A stretch of DNA of 9,383 bases. It comes from Roseburia sp. Lineage in GTDB: Bacteria; Bacillota; Clostridia; Lachnospirales; Lachnospiraceae. The notes beneath the pieces were generated by a model. That model was not told the DNA's origin, did not search any database, and saw only the letters and a program-made list of their open reading frames with translations. A program made the position numbers and the translations under genes. Of this stretch, positions 1-6,580 are shown piece after piece. Positions within the stretch are counted from its first letter, which is position 1, and every line of letters begins with the position of its first letter. The stretch is taken from NCBI GenBank assembly GCA_017626625.1, contig JAGAIK010000637.1, forward strand, positions 1 to 9,383. The letters run 5' to 3'.

Positions 1-604
1 ACAAGCTTCTGGTAAATACCACTAATTCATCCCAGTATCCATCTACATAGGCTTCCTGCATGGGGGTATCATATTCGTCCAGCAGAATGATAACTTTTTT
101 CCCATAGTAACGGTATAAGAAGTCAGAAAGCTGATACAAAGCTAATGTCGCATCACTGTCGTCCATATCTTCGCACATACGCTTAAAATATCTTTTATCG
201 GTTTCATACAGTAAATCACTATCCAGCAAAAAAGAATTTTCCGCATAAAGTTTTGTCAACAGCAGACAAATTTTTTTTCTTGTCATTTCGTAGGAAGTTT
301 CTTTTATATTAGCAAAAGATAAGCTGATAACCGGATAAGTTCCCTGTATTTCCCTGTACGCCTCATTTTTCCAGATAGAAAGTCCCTCAAACAAATCTCC
401 CCTGCCTGCATAATCCACAGAAAAGAACTGTTCCACCATACTCATATTCAATGTTTTTCCAAATCGCCTGGGACGGGTAATCAATGTGACATCATCATTG
501 CTCTCCCACCACTCACGGATAAAATCCGTTTTATCCACATAAAAGCAATGATTCTCTATGATTTTTCCAAAATCCTGTATTCCTATTCCCACCGTTCTTG
601 CCAT
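1..604 (-). CDS. AAA-ATPase-like domain protein, N-terminal part (cut by window edge)
   Basis: The frame is open from an ATG at 604 to base 2, giving 201 residues with no stop, so the gene continues off the left edge. An AGGAGG at 615-610, five bases before the ATG, fixes the start. The opening (MARTVGIGIQDFGKII, then FYVDKT at 21-26) and the nucleotide-binding motif RPRRFGKT (44-51, a modified Walker A) are typical of the AAA-ATPase-like family (PF09820). KVIILLDEYDTP (170-181) is the Walker B strand. Full members usually carry a C-terminal PD-(D/E)XK nuclease-like domain (DUF1703), which would lie outside the window. The family is often present in many copies per genome in Clostridia, Bacteroidetes and Fusobacteria, and its cellular role is not established. 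It starts 46 bases after the DUF1002 stop, so co-transcription is possible. Family assignment is firm; function is unknown. Confidence 0.88.
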   Translation of the reverse strand, partial: MARTVGIGIQDFGKIIENHCFYVDKTDFIREWWESNDDVTLITRPRRFGKTLNMSMVEQFFSVDYAGRGDLFEGLSIWKNEAYREIQGTYPVISLSFANIKETSYEMTRKKICLLLTKLYAENSFLLDSDLLYETDKRYFKRMCEDMDDSDATLALYQLSDFLYRYYGKKVIILLDEYDTPMQEAYVDGYWDELVVFTRSL

Positions 605-650
605 AAAAGCCTCCTGTCCCAAAGAACATTCTTTCCCTCACTCTAACGTC

Positions 651-1616
651 TCACCCAAACAGTTTCAAAAACCAGTCTTTCATCCCGGAAAACAGTTTGG
701 AAAACCACCCGTTTGCCGAAGACGCATTTCCAGTTCCGTCCCCGTTTTTATATGAATCATACAACGACTTGGCATAATCCACCACGCCGTCTAAATCAAT
801 GCCAAGGGAAGTAATCTTTAACAGCAAATCTACAATCTGCTGCCGCTCCTGCTCCGAGAGGGTAACGCCGTATTTCTGACACGCCTCGTCAATAACCTCA
901 TTTATCTCACCCTCATCAGACAAATCATTTTCCGCAATCACAGACTTGATATACGCAATAAATTCTTCCACTTCCTCGTCAGACAGCCCCTCAATGGAGT
1001 CCTCTAACTGTCCGGTAATCACCAGCTCGTTTACCGCAGCGTCCACCACATTTTCCGCCACCGTATCTCCGGTCATCTGCTGGTATGCCTTAAATACGCC
1101 CACTAACGCAGCCGTTCCGGAAATATTGCTTGGTCCTGCAATGATGATATCCGCATCGGTAACACCTGCCGTGGTCAGGGCATTTTTGTACATTCCCACC
1201 GTACAATAATTAATGTTAGTGGTGGAAATGTTCAGACCGCTGCCTTCTTCCCTCTCCACAATCACAATGGACGACCACGCCTTACTGCCTATCTGGGAAG
1301 AAGAAATATAAGAATCCAGATACTGGTGCTCCTCCGCATTGGTCACATAAACCACATCATAATTTTCCAGTTGCTCTGGAGAAATTCCCATAATGGACAG
1401 CACCGTGCTTTTCTGTTCCTCCGACAAATCTGCCCCTAATGCCAGATAGGGTTTATCATTCTGTCCGATTTCCACCTCATCGCCGCTGCCTTCCACCACC
1501 GTCACTGTTCCGGTAACCTCCTGGGAGGCATCCCCTGCAAATACCATTGTGCCGGAGTTTACAAAGACTGCCGCTGCCATCAGGATTCCTACTATTTTAT
1601 GCAATTTTCTTCTCAT
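651..1616 (-). CDS. Secreted DUF1002 family protein
   Basis: The product is 321 aa. GAGGAA at 1627-1622, five bases before the ATG, supports the start. Residues 1-27 form a Sec signal peptide: MRRKLHK, a hydrophobic run (about 8-22), then a likely cut after VFA at 25-27. The mature protein from about 55 to 290 matches DUF1002 (PF06207, the family of Bacillus subtilis YpuA). Recognisable stretches are YLALGADLSEEQK (57-69), VYVTNAEEHQYL (89-100), the TTNINYCTVGMYKNAL block (132-147) and IIIAGPSNISGTAAL (157-171). The acidic second half is probably helical. After a flexible GDGTGNASSANG linker (292-303) comes a short basic-aromatic segment, W304 to F320, that would form an amphipathic helix. 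The family has no known biochemical function; export and possible membrane or wall contact are all that can be inferred. Its own promoter is not obvious; it may be read through from the hydrolase gene upstream. Confidence 0.9.
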   Translation of the reverse strand: MRRKLHKIVGILMAAAVFVNSGTMVFAGDASQEVTGTVTVVEGSGDEVEIGQNDKPYLALGADLSEEQKSTVLSIMGISPEQLENYDVVYVTNAEEHQYLDSYISSSQIGSKAWSSIVIVEREEGSGLNISTTNINYCTVGMYKNALTTAGVTDADIIIAGPSNISGTAALVGVFKAYQQMTGDTVAENVVDAAVNELVITGQLEDSIEGLSDEEVEEFIAYIKSVIAENDLSDEGEINEVIDEACQKYGVTLSEQERQQIVDLLLKITSLGIDLDGVVDYAKSLYDSYKNGDGTGNASSANGWFSKLFSGMKDWFLKLFG

Positions 1617-1633
1617 GATACTTCCTCATTTCT

Positions 1634-1744
1634 ATTCTGTCTCAACTGCTGCAAACTTTCCCTTGTTCCAATTCTGCCCCAACTGCTGCAAACTTTTCCT
1701 TGTTCCAATTCTGTCTCAACTGCTGCAAACTTTTCCCGCTTCCA
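1634..1744 (-). repeat. Three-copy 37-bp tandem repeat between hydrolase and DUF1002 genes
   Basis: Three head-to-tail copies occupy 1634-1670, 1671-1707 and 1708-1744. On the plus strand each begins ATTCTG and contains AACTGCTGCAAAC; on the transcribed strand the core reads GTTTGCAGCAGTT. Copies 1 and 2 differ at 3 positions and copies 2 and 3 at 5, mostly in the last third. The array starts 35 bases after the hydrolase stop and ends 17 bases before the DUF1002 ATG, so it fills the intergenic space. No spacers separate the copies, so it is not a CRISPR array. It shares its core and unit layout with the 46-bp array at 7961-8098. Confidence 0.92.
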
Positions 1745-1760
1745 TTCCCCATGCCTTTTT

Positions 1761-1770
1761 GTTCCGGAAC
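1761..1770. other. Perfect 10-bp palindrome GTTCCGGAAC
   Basis: A perfect palindrome lies about 10 bases after the hydrolase stop codon (1780), on the upstream side of the 37-bp repeats. On the transcribed strand it is followed by AAAAA rather than a T-run, so it is not a convincing terminator. It could be a protein-binding site or chance. Confidence 0.3.
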
Positions 1771-1779
1771 AGGCGCATT

Positions 1780-2727
1780 TTATGCTTCCTGAGGCAAGCG
1801 CACATTCATCCAGGCATAAATATCAGAAAATACCTGTTCCTTATCCGTCTCATTTAATATCTCATGCCTGTCATTTTCATATAATTTATAGGTCAAATCC
1901 CTGATTCCTGCATCCTTATACATATGGTACACCTTTTTGACCCCTTCTCCTAAATCCCCCACCGGGTCCTGGTCGCCGGATACCAGAAAAAGCGGCAAAT
2001 CCTTCGGCACCTTTTTGGCATTCTCCATCTGATTGTCAAAATGAACCGCTTCCATCAAGCCGTAATAGGCATTTACCGTAAAGGAAAAGCTGCACTTCGG
2101 ATCTGAAAAATATTTTTTCACGCACTCCACGTCCTTGGTAAGCCAGCTTTTGGTATAATCCTTTCCATAGCTGTCAAATTTTTTATAGGACTTGCCGTAG
2201 GACAAAGAGCGAAGCAGTTTGCTTCTGTAATCCCAGCCGCGGAAAGCCGCTATCACCCTGCAAAGCCACATGCCAAGTTTCATGGTTCCGTCCGCCACGC
2301 AGCCTGTTCCCATAATCACAGCACCTGTAAGATTCTCATTATGGATACACAGATATTTCCGCAGCATGTAAGAACCCATACTGTGTGCCAGCATAAAATA
2401 GGGCACGCCGGGATTTTCTTTCTGAATCATAGTGCGCAGGCTGTGCATATCCTCCACTAAGGTATCGCTGGGGTTCTCCCCGATATATCCCCATTCCTCC
2501 TGGCTGTTTACCGATTCTCCGTGTCCGAGATGGTCATGTCCCACCACCATAAATCCCCGCTCCGTTAAATATTCTGCAAAGGGACGGTAACGCTCAATAT
2601 ACTCCACCATGCCATGGGTAATCTGCAGAATTGCCCGATACTCCCCAGTTTCCGGCAGCCACTTTACTCCATGAATCATCGTTTTTCCGTTTTTTGATAA
2701 AAAACGAATCTGCTCCTCTTTCGCCAT
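1780..2727 (-). CDS. Alpha/beta hydrolase, lysophospholipase/monoacylglycerol-lipase type
   Basis: The product is 315 aa, with GAGG at 2739-2736 eight bases before the ATG. It is a serine hydrolase of the Hydrolase_4 group (PldB/monoglyceride lipase-like). The oxyanion segment is ITHGMVEYIERY (36-47), followed by GHDHLGHGES (63-72). The nucleophile is S116 in AHSMGS; the family usually has GHSMGG, so the flanking residues vary. The acid is probably D254 in GDQDP and the histidine H288 in ENDRHEI. A cap-like insertion lies at about 145-235. There is no signal peptide or membrane segment, so it is expected in the cytoplasm, acting on lysophospholipids, monoacylglycerols or other esters; the substrate cannot be read from sequence. 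It follows the chemoreceptor-like gene by 39 bases and is probably the last gene of the truA operon. Confidence 0.9.
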   Translation of the reverse strand: MAKEEQIRFLSKNGKTMIHGVKWLPETGEYRAILQITHGMVEYIERYRPFAEYLTERGFMVVGHDHLGHGESVNSQEEWGYIGENPSDTLVEDMHSLRTMIQKENPGVPYFMLAHSMGSYMLRKYLCIHNENLTGAVIMGTGCVADGTMKLGMWLCRVIAAFRGWDYRSKLLRSLSYGKSYKKFDSYGKDYTKSWLTKDVECVKKYFSDPKCSFSFTVNAYYGLMEAVHFDNQMENAKKVPKDLPLFLVSGDQDPVGDLGEGVKKVYHMYKDAGIRDLTYKLYENDRHEILNETDKEQVFSDIYAWMNVRLPQEA

Positions 2728-2766
2728 TTTTTCTACCTCGCTTATTAATTATTTTTATTTTAAGCA

Positions 2767-3714
2767 TCAGACACCCTGTGCCGCCTGCTGTAAATCCCGA
2801 TGAACCGCCTCTATCTCGTCCATACTTCTTTTCTGTTCTTCCATTTCCTGTTCTACTGTCTGAAGTTCTTTCTTAAGTTCCTGCTGAATCCGGACAAATT
2901 CCTCCCCCGCCTGTTTTAAGGCATCCGCCCTACCAAGGGTATTGCCGGAGAGATGTTCCCTCAAATCAATCTGCCCCGCTTCATAAGCGGATAAATTCTG
3001 TACCCCTCCGCTGTATAATTTTCCCACTGCAATGGTACATTCCTTAAACACGGTCTTTAACTGCTCTACCTCTTTTTCCAGTTCTGCCGTCCTTGTCCGG
3101 GACGCTTTCAGCTCTTCCGCCAGAATATCCGCCGACGCCTCGTATTTTTCAGAGAAAGCCCGGACTTCCTCCGCCGCATGAATAAAGTTCAGCGCCGGCT
3201 CTCCCATACGCCCCGCTTCAATGGCAGCATTTAAGGCTAATACCCCCATGGTCTGGGAATATTCCTTCATTTCCCCAAGCACCGTTTCCGTCTTTTCCTC
3301 TGACGCCTTCATTTCTTCCTGCACTTTTGTCAAACAATCCACCGCATCTCCGTAACCACGGTGCTGTTCTAAAAACTCTGATATTTTCTCATTCTGGTTT
3401 TTTAACTGTCCTAAGAAAACAGAGTGGCTCGCATCGAAGGATTCCACCGCATTGTTGACGCTCATCACGGCGCTGTGGACAGCTCCCGCCGCCTCCTGGC
3501 TTTTCTCCGCTAACTCCGACACCTGGCTCACCTCTTCGGAAATCCGCCCCACATGCTCTGTGAGCCGGGTGCGGGATGCCGTAAGTGCAGCAAGTTCTTC
3601 CTCCACCTCTGCCTTACTGCTGCGCAGTTCTTTCATGACAATTTCTTTTTTCCGGTTCTGCTCTCTTAACTCTGCTACTTCTTCCTCTAACTGTTTTTTT
3701 CCGCCAAACATCAT
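2767..3714 (-). CDS. Soluble coiled-coil protein with degenerate chemoreceptor (MCP) signalling tip
   Basis: I place the start at the first ATG of MMFGGKK, giving 315 aa, because AAAGGA (3731-3726) lies 11 bases upstream. A longer open frame to 3963 runs inside recJ and reads as low-complexity Arg/Gly/His shadow. The protein is almost entirely predicted coiled coil (heptad-like at 5-50, 55-90, 195-225 and 270-312), with no membrane segment or signal peptide. Residues 153-190 align with the hairpin tip of methyl-accepting chemotaxis proteins: VLALNAAIEAGRMGE matches the canonical LLALNAAIEAARAGE, and AAEEVRAFSEK matches VADEVRKLAEK. The usual GRGFAVV stretch between them is replaced by ALNFIHA. 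No sensor, HAMP or PAS domain is seen. It could be a soluble signal relay or scaffold; binding to CheA/CheW is uncertain given the altered tip. It sits 29 bases after recJ, in an operon with no chemotaxis gene. Confidence 0.8.
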   Translation of the reverse strand: MMFGGKKQLEEEVAELREQNRKKEIVMKELRSSKAEVEEELAALTASRTRLTEHVGRISEEVSQVSELAEKSQEAAGAVHSAVMSVNNAVESFDASHSVFLGQLKNQNEKISEFLEQHRGYGDAVDCLTKVQEEMKASEEKTETVLGEMKEYSQTMGVLALNAAIEAGRMGEPALNFIHAAEEVRAFSEKYEASADILAEELKASRTRTAELEKEVEQLKTVFKECTIAVGKLYSGGVQNLSAYEAGQIDLREHLSGNTLGRADALKQAGEEFVRIQQELKKELQTVEQEMEEQKRSMDEIEAVHRDLQQAAQGV

Positions 3715-3725
3715 TTTTTCATCTG

Positions 3726-3731
3726 TCCTTT
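3726..3731 (-). promoter_or_regulatory. Ribosome binding site setting the start of the MCP-like gene
   Basis: AAAGGA on the minus strand, 11 bases before the ATG at 3714 and inside the recJ-to-MCP-like gap. The spacing is slightly long, but it is the only Shine-Dalgarno-like site near either Met codon. It argues against the upstream in-frame start at 3963. Confidence 0.6.
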
Positions 3732-3743
3732 CTCTCCCCGTGA

Positions 3744-5501
3744 CTACCGATAATTTTTTATCACCAGTTGGACGCTCTCTCTTCCCTGGTAGACATTGAT
3801 TTCCGGATAATAAACCATGGACATGCGAATGGCATTTTCCCTGCCGCAGAGCGCCCGCTCCACCTCCGGCTCCCCGAATTTTTCCCGGTAATAACCAAGA
3901 AATCTTTCTATGTCGCCGAAATATACCGCAGAAATCCGCCCGCCGCCTCCTGTCCGAAGCCAAAGCTTTAAGACGTTTCTGTTCTTTCCCACAATGTACA
4001 TATGTTCAATGCCGATATTTTTGTCTGCAAACTGGGGCTTTGTATTTCCCTTGCCGAAGGGCTCTAACAAATCCAGTTCCCTCACAAAGGACGTATCCGG
4101 CCAGTCCGCCGGCACAGGCACGTCTATTTTTATCTTAGGGATAAAATCCTCATCTGTCAATTCACAACAGGCATTTATTTTTTCACGAAATGCCTCAATA
4201 TCCGCTTCCTTCATGGAAATACCCGCCGCCATGGGATGTCCGCCGAATTTTGTGAAAAATTCTTCACATTTACAGAGCTCCTCATACATGGAATAGGCTT
4301 CGATGGAACGGCCGGAGCCTTTTACCCCCTCCTCGCTTTTCGTCAGCACCAGTGTGGGTCTGTGGTACATTTCCCGAATCCTTCCGGCGATAATGCCCGC
4401 TAAGCTCTCGTGGACGTCGGGGAGATAAATCACCATCACTTTCTCCCCCACGTTTTCTTCTTCCACCGCCTTCACGGCAAGCTCCACGCCTTCCGCCGTC
4501 ATGTCCTTACGCTGGGCATTTAGCTCCACTAATTCCGCTGCAATCTCCGCCGCTTTCCTTTCGTCCTCCTGCCAAAAAAGACTTAAGGCTTTTTTCGCCG
4601 TCTCTAACCTGCCGCTGGCATTGATGCAGGGACCTAACACAAAGCCGAAGTGATAGGCGTTAATTTGGTCAAACTCCAGGTTATTCTGTAGAATCAGCGC
4701 CCGCATTCCCTTGTTTTTGGTATGCCGAATCCGCTTTAGCCCCTCTTTTACCAAAATCCGGTTTTCATCGGTCAAATCCATCACGTCCCCCACCGTGGCA
4801 AAGGCTGTATTTTCCAGAAATTTCCACGCTTCTTCCCGGGGGACGCCGCATTTTTCATAGAGAATCTGAATGACCTTAAACGCCACCGCCGCACCGCAGA
4901 GCTCTTTGTAGGGATAAGGGCAATCCTGCTGTTTGGGGTTTACAATGGCGTCCGCCGCACTTTTTTTGTAGACACGTTTTCCTTCTTCTTCGCTGTAGGG
5001 TATCTCGTGGTGGTCCGTCACCAGCACAGTCATTCCAAGGGCTTTGGCATGGGCAATCTCATCTAGCGCCGCAATCCCGTTATCGCAGGTGACGATGGTG
5101 TCAATCTCCGCCTCCTTCGCCTGCTCTATCAGATGGTCGTTGATGCCGTAACCGTCCCTGATTCGGTCCGGAATCCGGGTGTCCACTCTGCCGCCGCAGC
5201 GCCGGATTCCCTGGTGCAGGATATAGGTGGACATGACGCCGTCAATATCGTAATCTCCGATAATCCGTATACTTTTCTGCTCTTTGATTTTTTTTATCAG
5301 GATATCCGTTAAGAGGTCTGCGTCCTTTAATAAATGGGGATTATATAAATCCTGCAGCCCGCCGTTTAAATATCTGTCCACCGCCTCTTCGCCGATTACC
5401 TCACGGTTGCGGATAATCCGCGCTGTTACGGGACTGATATGAAACTGTCCCGCAAGCCTGTTAAAATCTGCGCCTTTTTTTATTTCAAACCATTTTTCCA
5501 T
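3744..5501 (-). CDS. recJ: Single-stranded-DNA-specific exonuclease RecJ (DHH family)
   Basis: The product is 585 aa, close to bacterial core RecJ size. RecJ degrades single-stranded DNA 5' to 3' with Mn/Mg ions in recombination and mismatch/base-excision repair. The DHH domain shows DYDIDG (83-88), CDNG (139-142), the DHH triad (163-165) and GDVMDL (238-243), followed by GPCINASGRL (290-299). The DHHA1 domain has HESLAGIIAGRI (364-375), GSGRS (395-399) and GGHPMAAG (420-427). The last 130 residues (from about 455) fit the OB-fold DNA-binding domain. All metal-ligand motifs appear intact. The start at 5501 lies three bases after the truA stop, indicating tight translational coupling; the ribosome binding site is weak (a GAAAG-type sequence inside the end of truA). 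The shorter DHH exonuclease-like paralogues of Firmicutes are an alternative, but motif order and length favour RecJ. Confidence 0.93.
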   Translation of the reverse strand: MEKWFEIKKGADFNRLAGQFHISPVTARIIRNREVIGEEAVDRYLNGGLQDLYNPHLLKDADLLTDILIKKIKEQKSIRIIGDYDIDGVMSTYILHQGIRRCGGRVDTRIPDRIRDGYGINDHLIEQAKEAEIDTIVTCDNGIAALDEIAHAKALGMTVLVTDHHEIPYSEEEGKRVYKKSAADAIVNPKQQDCPYPYKELCGAAVAFKVIQILYEKCGVPREEAWKFLENTAFATVGDVMDLTDENRILVKEGLKRIRHTKNKGMRALILQNNLEFDQINAYHFGFVLGPCINASGRLETAKKALSLFWQEDERKAAEIAAELVELNAQRKDMTAEGVELAVKAVEEENVGEKVMVIYLPDVHESLAGIIAGRIREMYHRPTLVLTKSEEGVKGSGRSIEAYSMYEELCKCEEFFTKFGGHPMAAGISMKEADIEAFREKINACCELTDEDFIPKIKIDVPVPADWPDTSFVRELDLLEPFGKGNTKPQFADKNIGIEHMYIVGKNRNVLKLWLRTGGGGRISAVYFGDIERFLGYYREKFGEPEVERALCGRENAIRMSMVYYPEINVYQGRESVQLVIKNYR

Positions 5502-5504
5502 AAA

Positions 5505-6254
5505 TCAATGTTCTTTCTCATAAGTTACTTTACACAATGTCAACCCGCACGCCGGGGCAGTATAGCCTGCCGCCTCGCGGTTTTTTCCCTCTAAAATAGA
5601 TACGATTTCCTCCGGCTCTCTTCTGCCGTCCCCTATTTCAAGCAACGTCCCGGTGATTATCCGTACCATGTTCTGCAAAAATCCGTTTCCGGTGTAATAG
5701 ATACGAAGTTCGTTTTCCGTCTCCTCTATCCGTATTTCGTATATGGTGCGCACGGTGGATTTTTTCATTTTCTTATTGCCGCAGAAGGCTTTAAAATCAT
5801 GGGTTCCCACCAGATACTCTGCCGCCTGCCGCATACGGCTTACCTCAAGGGGATTCTGATAAGAATACATGTATTTGCGCTCAAATATGTTGGGGATTTT
5901 GCCTGTATGAATCCGGTAAAGGTAGGTTTTGGACAAAGCATGGTAACGGCTGTGAAACCGTTCCTCCGCTTCTTCTACTGCCGTGACGGCAATATCCTCG
6001 GGAAGATAGCGGTTTAGATAATCTCGGATTTCTTCGCAGGTTTGAGTTCCCTCTAAATGGACGTTGGCTACCTGACCTAAGGCGTGAACGCCTGCGTCGG
6101 TTCTGCCGGAGCCGGTAAGCTCTACCGGATGGGCGGCTAACTGGGTCAGTACGTCCTGTAGTTTTCCCTGGATGGTTAAATCGGTGCTGGTCTGGGTTTG
6201 CCAGCCTTTGTAGCGGGTGCCGTCATATTGTATGGTTAGTTTATAATTTTTCAT
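5505..6254 (-). CDS. truA: tRNA pseudouridine(38-40) synthase TruA
   Basis: The product is 249 aa, the usual TruA length. It converts uridines 38, 39 and 40 of the tRNA anticodon stem-loop to pseudouridine. The N-terminus YDGTRYKGWQTQ (10-21) and the catalytic motif GSGRTDAGVHALGQ (48-61, with D53 as the active-site aspartate) are diagnostic. Further family blocks are FHSRYHALSKTYLYRI (100-115), HDFKAFCG (152-159) and GFLQNMVRIITGTLLEIG (191-208). It is the first gene of a probable truA-recJ operon; recJ begins three bases after its stop. Its leader is unusual: a promoter at 6469-6440 would place a 112-bp hairpin between transcription start and ATG. Only a weak ribosome binding site (AGAAAG, about 9 bases upstream) precedes the start. 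Confidence 0.96.
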   Translation of the reverse strand: MKNYKLTIQYDGTRYKGWQTQTSTDLTIQGKLQDVLTQLAAHPVELTGSGRTDAGVHALGQVANVHLEGTQTCEEIRDYLNRYLPEDIAVTAVEEAEERFHSRYHALSKTYLYRIHTGKIPNIFERKYMYSYQNPLEVSRMRQAAEYLVGTHDFKAFCGNKKMKKSTVRTIYEIRIEETENELRIYYTGNGFLQNMVRIITGTLLEIGDGRREPEEIVSILEGKNREAAGYTAPACGLTLCKVTYEKEH

Positions 6255-6281
6255 GTGGGGTTCTTTCTATTTGCCGGGGGC

Positions 6282-6393
6282 GGATTCGGGTGTCCAAAAG
6301 GGGGGCTGATACGAAGGTGTATGAGGCAGCTTGCACCGGGCGGGGAAGCTGCCGATATACGTTTTGAACAGCCCCTTTTGGACACCCGAATCC
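6282..6393. repeat. 112-bp long imperfect hairpin in the truA leader
   Basis: The left arm 6282-6307 (GGATTCGGGTGTCCAAAAG, then a G-run and CT) pairs with the right arm 6370-6393 across 24 bp, the only flaw being two extra G in the left arm (6 versus 4). Inside, GGCAGCTT (6325-6332) pairs perfectly with AAGCTGCC (6346-6353) around a 13-base G-rich loop. The two stems are joined by a loosely complementary middle. No T-run follows on either strand, so it is not a standard terminator, and no direct repeat flanks it. Both a dispersed palindromic repeat (MITE/REP-like) and an RNA leader structure controlling truA fit. Confidence 0.85.
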
Positions 6394-6439
6394 TGATTGG
6401 CTGAAGTTTCGTTATTTAGTCGTTGTTTGTTGTTTAGAT

Positions 6440-6469
6440 AGTATAGCATAAACGGGTGGAAAATGCCAA
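6440..6469 (-). promoter_or_regulatory. truA: Probable sigma-A promoter of the truA-recJ operon
   Basis: On the minus strand TTGGCA (6469-6464) and TATACT (6445-6440) are separated by 18 bases. Each differs from consensus (TTGACA, TATAAT) at one position, and the sequence is correctly oriented toward truA. Transcription would start near 6433, giving a leader of about 180 bases that contains the whole long hairpin. Confidence 0.75.
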
Positions 6470-6580
6470 CTTTAACGCTAGGGGAAAATTTCCTTATATG
6501 CGGGGATAGTGCTGGCAAATAATCGGATTAAATGTACGTATCGTGTTCCGTAAATAACTGAATTTATTGCTTACAACGTA

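Larger units (their letters stand above)
6255..6580. other. Gene-free leader/intergenic region upstream of truA
   Basis: No convincing gene lies here. From the SleC-like stop at 6581 toward truA, the first 110 bases (6580-6470) are AT-rich with only short weak inverted repeats, e.g. AATAA/TTATT, and no T-run, so I cannot identify a terminator for the SleC-like gene. Then come a sigma-A-type promoter (6469-6440), about 45 bases of AT-rich leader, the long hairpin (6393-6282) and 27 bases to the truA ATG. An 83-codon minus frame at 6518-6267 reads straight through promoter and hairpin and is not supported as a gene. Confidence 0.6.

Noticed and set aside
621..634. Near-palindrome AAAGAACATTCTTT before the AAA-ATPase-like gene
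   Set aside because: Six-base arms with a two-base centre in an AT-rich gap are likely by chance, and there is no T-run for a terminator.
1549..1904. Plus-strand frames of about 100 codons through the 37-bp repeats
   Set aside because: Two different frames are open over the same bases, as expected from stop-poor repeats, and they overlap the DUF1002 and hydrolase genes.
2728..2766. Promoter in the AT-rich gap before the hydrolase
   Set aside because: The gap is AT-rich with a short GCTTA/TAAGC inverted repeat, but I could not find a spaced -35/-10 pair; operon read-through is simpler.
3715..3963. N-terminal extension of the MCP-like protein to an upstream Met at 3963
   Set aside because: It lies almost wholly inside recJ in another frame, has Arg/Gly/His-rich shadow composition and has no ribosome binding site; AAAGGA before 3714 supports the shorter start.
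6267..6518. Minus-strand 83-codon frame through the truA leader
   Set aside because: It spans the promoter and both arms of the long hairpin, with no family resemblance or credible ribosome binding site; the hairpin explains the conserved-looking sequence.
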